Shown in pieces: positions 22,101 to 24,469 of a stretch of DNA of 24,469 nucleotides. The stretch's first letter is position 1. The number at the start of each line of letters is the position of its first letter. The stretch covers positions 1-24,469 of the IMG/VR virus record IMGVR_UViG_3300025264_000109, one strand, 5' to 3'. This stretch comes from a virus. The notes beneath the pieces are model-generated. The model did no database searches. It saw only the letters and a program-made list of their open reading frames with translations, and had not been told where the DNA came from. The position numbers were made by a program, and so were the translations under genes.

Positions 22101-22650
22101 ATTGAACGAACTGATGGAAGAAGATCAATCTTTAGCCATCAATGAAATAGATAATATTAAAAATCTTTCTGATGAAGTACTTAAACTTCAGCAGTTAGAA
22201 AAAAATATTAAAGCAAAAGAACAAGATCTAAAAAGTTTGAAAGAAACAGCTGAAAAAGTTTCAGGTGAAGTCATTCCAACTATTATGAATGAAATGTCTT
22301 TATCTTCTTTAAAACTCGCAGATGGTTCTTCTGTGGAAGTTAAAAAAATTTATGGTGCTTCTATACCAGTAGCAAAACGAGAAGCAGCATTTAACTGGCT
22401 TCGAAACAACGACCTAGGCGACATCATTAAAAATGAAGTCACCGTTTCTTTTGGTCGTAACGAAGATAACAAGGCGGCAGAATATGCAAGCCTTGCACAA
22501 AGTCAAGGTTATGAACCTGCACAAAAACTAAAAGTAGAACCGATGACTTTAAAAGCATTATTCAGAGAGCGAACTGAAGCAGGACAAGAGATGCCCTCTG
22601 ATTTGTTTAACACGTTTGTAGGAAACCAAACAAAAATAAGGAGTAAATAA
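22093..22650 (+). CDS. Coiled-coil protein of the replication operon
   Basis: 185 residues. Residues about 1-65 form a charged coiled coil (EIDNIKNLSDEVLKLQQLEK, then NIKAKEQDLKSLKETAEKVS). A small folded domain follows with EVIPTIMNEMSLSSLKLADG, EVKKIYGASIPVAKREAAFN and IIKNEVTVSFGRNEDNK. The C-terminus has VEPMTLKALFRERTEAGQEM and a basic end. It overlaps the preceding gene by eight bases and lies two bases before the next start. I recall phage early-region proteins of this type next to DNA-binding or recombination proteins, but no enzymatic motif is visible. Function is unknown. Confidence 0.55.
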   Translation: MNKLNELMEEDQSLAINEIDNIKNLSDEVLKLQQLEKNIKAKEQDLKSLKETAEKVSGEVIPTIMNEMSLSSLKLADGSSVEVKKIYGASIPVAKREAAFNWLRNNDLGDIIKNEVTVSFGRNEDNKAAEYASLAQSQGYEPAQKLKVEPMTLKALFRERTEAGQEMPSDLFNTFVGNQTKIRSK

Positions 22651-22652
22651 AC

Positions 22653-23408
22653 ATGCCTCAAGAACAAAGAGACATAACAATCAAGAAACAAGCACAAGTA
22701 CCATCCACTTCATTATTTGAAGCGGATGCGAAGTTAGGTTTAGAGAATATGGACCAAGATGATTTGGCTCTACCCTTTCTAAAACTACTTCAAAACAGTT
22801 CTGACGAAACGAAGAAAAAACATTCTGCGTATGTCGACGGAGCTGAACCAGGAATGTTCTATAATACAGTTACTAAAAAACTGTACGATGGAGCAAAAGG
22901 CATCGAAGTCATTCCATGCTTTTATAAACTCACATTTCCTGAGTGGGCACCATTTGAAAGAAGAGAAGGACGTCCGGCATCACCGGATAGAGGTCCTGAA
23001 ATTCTTTCTCAAACAAAGAAGGATGCATCAGGTAAAGATGTCCTTCAAAATGGTAACATCATTATTAAAACAGCAAATCATTTTGTCATTATTCAAACGG
23101 ATAGTGGATCTGATAAAGCCTTAATAGCGATGAAGTCTACTCAACTTAAAGTGAGTCGAGGCTGGAACTCGATGATGAAAAGTATCAGTGAAAAAGGTAA
23201 AAATGGTACTTTCAATCCGCCATCATTTAGTCACATCTATCAGCTACGGTCTGTAGAAATATCAGGAAATTTTACTTGGTATGGCTACGCTGTAAAACTT
23301 TTAAGAAAAGTAGATAATGTAGATCTTTATCAGCACGCTAAAGCTTTTCACACTTCAATAAAAAGTGGACAAGGCAAAGCAGCAGAGAAAGACGACGTAA
23401 ATTTCTAA
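22653..23408 (+). CDS. Putative DNA-metabolism protein (ssDNA-binding/recombination context)
   Basis: 251 residues. LALPFLKLLQNSSDETKKKH, then GAEPGMFYNTVTKKLYDGAK, then GIEVIPCFYKLTFPEWAPFE is a series I associate with a widespread phage early protein of unknown or single-strand-binding-like role. The middle (FVIIQTDSGSDKALIAMKST, LKVSRGWNSMMKSI) and the end (VEISGNFTWYGYAVKLLRKV) are mixed beta and helix with several aromatic and basic residues. The final residues KAAEKDDVNF are acidic, a feature of some ssDNA-binding proteins. AAGGAG at 22638-22643 lies nine bases upstream. Its position before a primase is the main support; it should not be labelled ssb on this evidence. Confidence 0.5.
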   Translation: MPQEQRDITIKKQAQVPSTSLFEADAKLGLENMDQDDLALPFLKLLQNSSDETKKKHSAYVDGAEPGMFYNTVTKKLYDGAKGIEVIPCFYKLTFPEWAPFERREGRPASPDRGPEILSQTKKDASGKDVLQNGNIIIKTANHFVIIQTDSGSDKALIAMKSTQLKVSRGWNSMMKSISEKGKNGTFNPPSFSHIYQLRSVEISGNFTWYGYAVKLLRKVDNVDLYQHAKAFHTSIKSGQGKAAEKDDVNF

Positions 23409-23410
23409 GT

Positions 23411-23465
23411 TTCACCTAGGGTGAATCTAGGGGCGGTAGCGCGAGAGTTAAGCCGCCCCGCTTAA
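23411..23465 (+). ncRNA. Structured intergenic element: hairpin plus pseudoknot-capable stems
   Basis: TTCACC (23411-23416) and GGTGAA (23420-23425) form a perfect six-pair stem with a TAG loop. GGGGCGG (23430-23436) is the exact inverse complement of CCGCCCC (23453-23459). TTAAGC (23448-23453) and GCTTAA (23460-23465) form another perfect stem whose six-base loop CGCCCC is complementary to GGGGCG. The last two can form a pseudoknot or switch. No T tract follows, so a plain terminator is unlikely. The element is strikingly G+C-rich for this genome and lies just before the primase start. Confidence 0.55.
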
Positions 23466-23473
23466 AGGGATGT

Positions 23474-24469
23474 ATGATAGATGAATTTATAAAATTATTT
23501 TCTGGACTCAAAGAAAACTTTGGTCAAATTAAATTAAAAGCCAAAGTAGAGTTTGACAAAGAAAGAAATAAAATTAAACCAGAGTATATCTGGTCTAAAC
23601 AAGCTGTCCTTCCTCTACATTATCAACAACATATCGACGGAAAAATATCAATAGGAATCCAACCTTGTACGAAAGAGGGCAAAGCATCTTTTGGCTGTAT
23701 TGACGTAGATCCTGAGAATTACAAAGATTTTAATATTGTTCTTCTGCTATCCTATATAGAGAAATATAAACTTCCACTGATTCCATGCCGATCTAAAAGT
23801 GGCGGCTTACATATTTATTTATTTTTGACCGAAGCCATTAGCGCTCAAACTATGCGTGATGCCTTAGCCTCTATACTTTTACCTCTCGAATTAAAAAGAA
23901 CTACAGAAATTTATCCCAAACAAATTGAATTAGAACCTGATGAACAGGGAAATATGTCAGGAAATTTTATCAATCTTCCTTACTTTAATCATACCAACAC
24001 TAAACGTTATGCACTAGATAAAAACAATAGTGCTTTATCGCTAGAACAATTTATTAAAATAGCTATAGCTTCCAGGGTTTCCCCAGAAGAACTAGACCAA
24101 CTCATCATACGCGTTGACACAGAAGTTTTAATGGGAGGAGATCCAGAATTTGAGGATGGTCCACCTTGTTTACAAAGACTTTCTAAAACAAAAATAGGAG
24201 ATGGAAGAGATCGTTTTATGTATAACTACATGGTCTTTGCCAAGAAAAAATATAAAGAAGACTGGCCTGATAAAGTTAACGAAGCTAATAAATATTTTTC
24301 AGTTCCTTGGCCTCTTAAAAAAATTAACGACAAAATAAAATATTGGACTAAAGAAACAGCCAATCATACTTGTAATGATGAAGTCATTTCCAAAGTATGT
24401 ATGAAACATATTTGTGTTAAAAGAGCTTTTGGAATTAAATCAGATACCACTTCCGCTTTCCCTCTTTTC
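23474..24469 (+). CDS. Archaeo-eukaryotic-type primase (AEP), C-terminus outside window
   Basis: The frame opens at ATG 23474 and runs 332 codons to the window end without a stop. An ATG at 23470 is in another frame and stops at once. GCIDVDPEN gives the Asp77-x-Asp79 metal-binding pair, and CRSKSGGLHIYLFL gives the SGGLH motif with His113. TTEIYPKQIELEPDEQGNMS followed by GNFINLPYF is the typical third region of AEP primases of the TOTE/PrimPol-like group. These enzymes make primers, or polymerise, on single-stranded DNA. Further domains, perhaps a helicase or PriCT, may lie beyond the edge; residues after about 215 look helical. A purine run (AAAGGGA 23464-23470) is a plausible ribosome binding site. 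The call is strong. Confidence 0.85.
   Translation, partial: MIDEFIKLFSGLKENFGQIKLKAKVEFDKERNKIKPEYIWSKQAVLPLHYQQHIDGKISIGIQPCTKEGKASFGCIDVDPENYKDFNIVLLLSYIEKYKLPLIPCRSKSGGLHIYLFLTEAISAQTMRDALASILLPLELKRTTEIYPKQIELEPDEQGNMSGNFINLPYFNHTNTKRYALDKNNSALSLEQFIKIAIASRVSPEELDQLIIRVDTEVLMGGDPEFEDGPPCLQRLSKTKIGDGRDRFMYNYMVFAKKKYKEDWPDKVNEANKYFSVPWPLKKINDKIKYWTKETANHTCNDEVISKVCMKHICVKRAFGIKSDTTSAFPLF

Noticed and set aside
22831-23124. 97-codon plus-strand frame inside the 251-residue gene
   Set aside because: Out-of-frame shadow; no ribosome binding site and odd composition.
23411-23425. TTCACC/GGTGAA hairpin as a stand-alone terminator
   Set aside because: No T-rich tract follows; it is better described as part of the larger structured element.
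1-24469. Search for tRNA genes, integrase, insertion sequences and CRISPR arrays
   Set aside because: No cloverleaf-like segment, recombinase motif, terminal inverted repeats with transposase, or regularly spaced repeats were seen by eye; a tRNA or repeat scan would be needed to exclude weak cases.

Overview
The window looks like part of the genome of a tailed double-stranded DNA phage. It is visibly A+T-rich, almost every gene lies on the plus strand, neighbouring genes overlap by 1 to 14 bases (TAATG and ATGA junctions are common), and gene content runs from virion proteins through lysis to replication. The gene style (Kelch-like tail protein, tandem 2-oxoglutarate oxygenases, structural proteins with repeated GGRIG motifs, a phage Hsp20, an archaeo-eukaryotic-type primase) resembles uncultured marine phages, including those attributed to SAR11-type alphaproteobacterial hosts. 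The host is inference: no integrase, tRNA or attachment site was seen that would fix it.

Layout. (1) 3-1381, tail-fibre region: the C-terminus of a tail protein, a 341-residue Kelch-like repeat protein and a 50-residue orphan copy of that protein's N-terminal module. (2) 1405-4970, a tight six-gene operon: a coiled-coil protein, four different 2OG-Fe(II) oxygenase-fold proteins and a ParB-like domain protein. (3) 5016-16426, virion genes: a 723-residue beta-rich head/tail protein, three small genes (one of 55 codons), three medium structural proteins and a 1629-residue giant that is probably an ejected internal protein. (4) 16426-19654, an envelope/lysis cassette of eleven genes. Most are one-helix membrane or secreted microproteins; one is an M15 peptidase endolysin. 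A terminator-like hairpin follows. (5) 19717-20169, an Hsp20 chaperone with a very strong ribosome binding site. (6) 20222-21652, an SNF2-type helicase on the minus strand, convergent with Hsp20. (7) 21711-24469, early/replication genes on the plus strand: two unknown proteins, a 251-residue putative DNA-metabolism protein, a structured non-coding element, and an AEP primase cut by the window end.

How it fits together. Regions 1-3 build the virion and possibly modify it, or another substrate, with the oxygenases. Region 4 breaks or alters the host envelope. Regions 6-7 start the replication programme, and the helicase and the replication operon diverge from one 38-base segment holding face-to-face promoters. 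The points most worth a second look are the oxygenase/ParB cassette, the envelope microprotein cassette with two internal duplications, the repeated GGRIG motif, a pseudoknot-capable element at 23411-23465, and a possible thermometer-like hairpin over the Hsp20 start. No gene-free stretch exceeds 300 bases. All family calls are by eye, without database searches.
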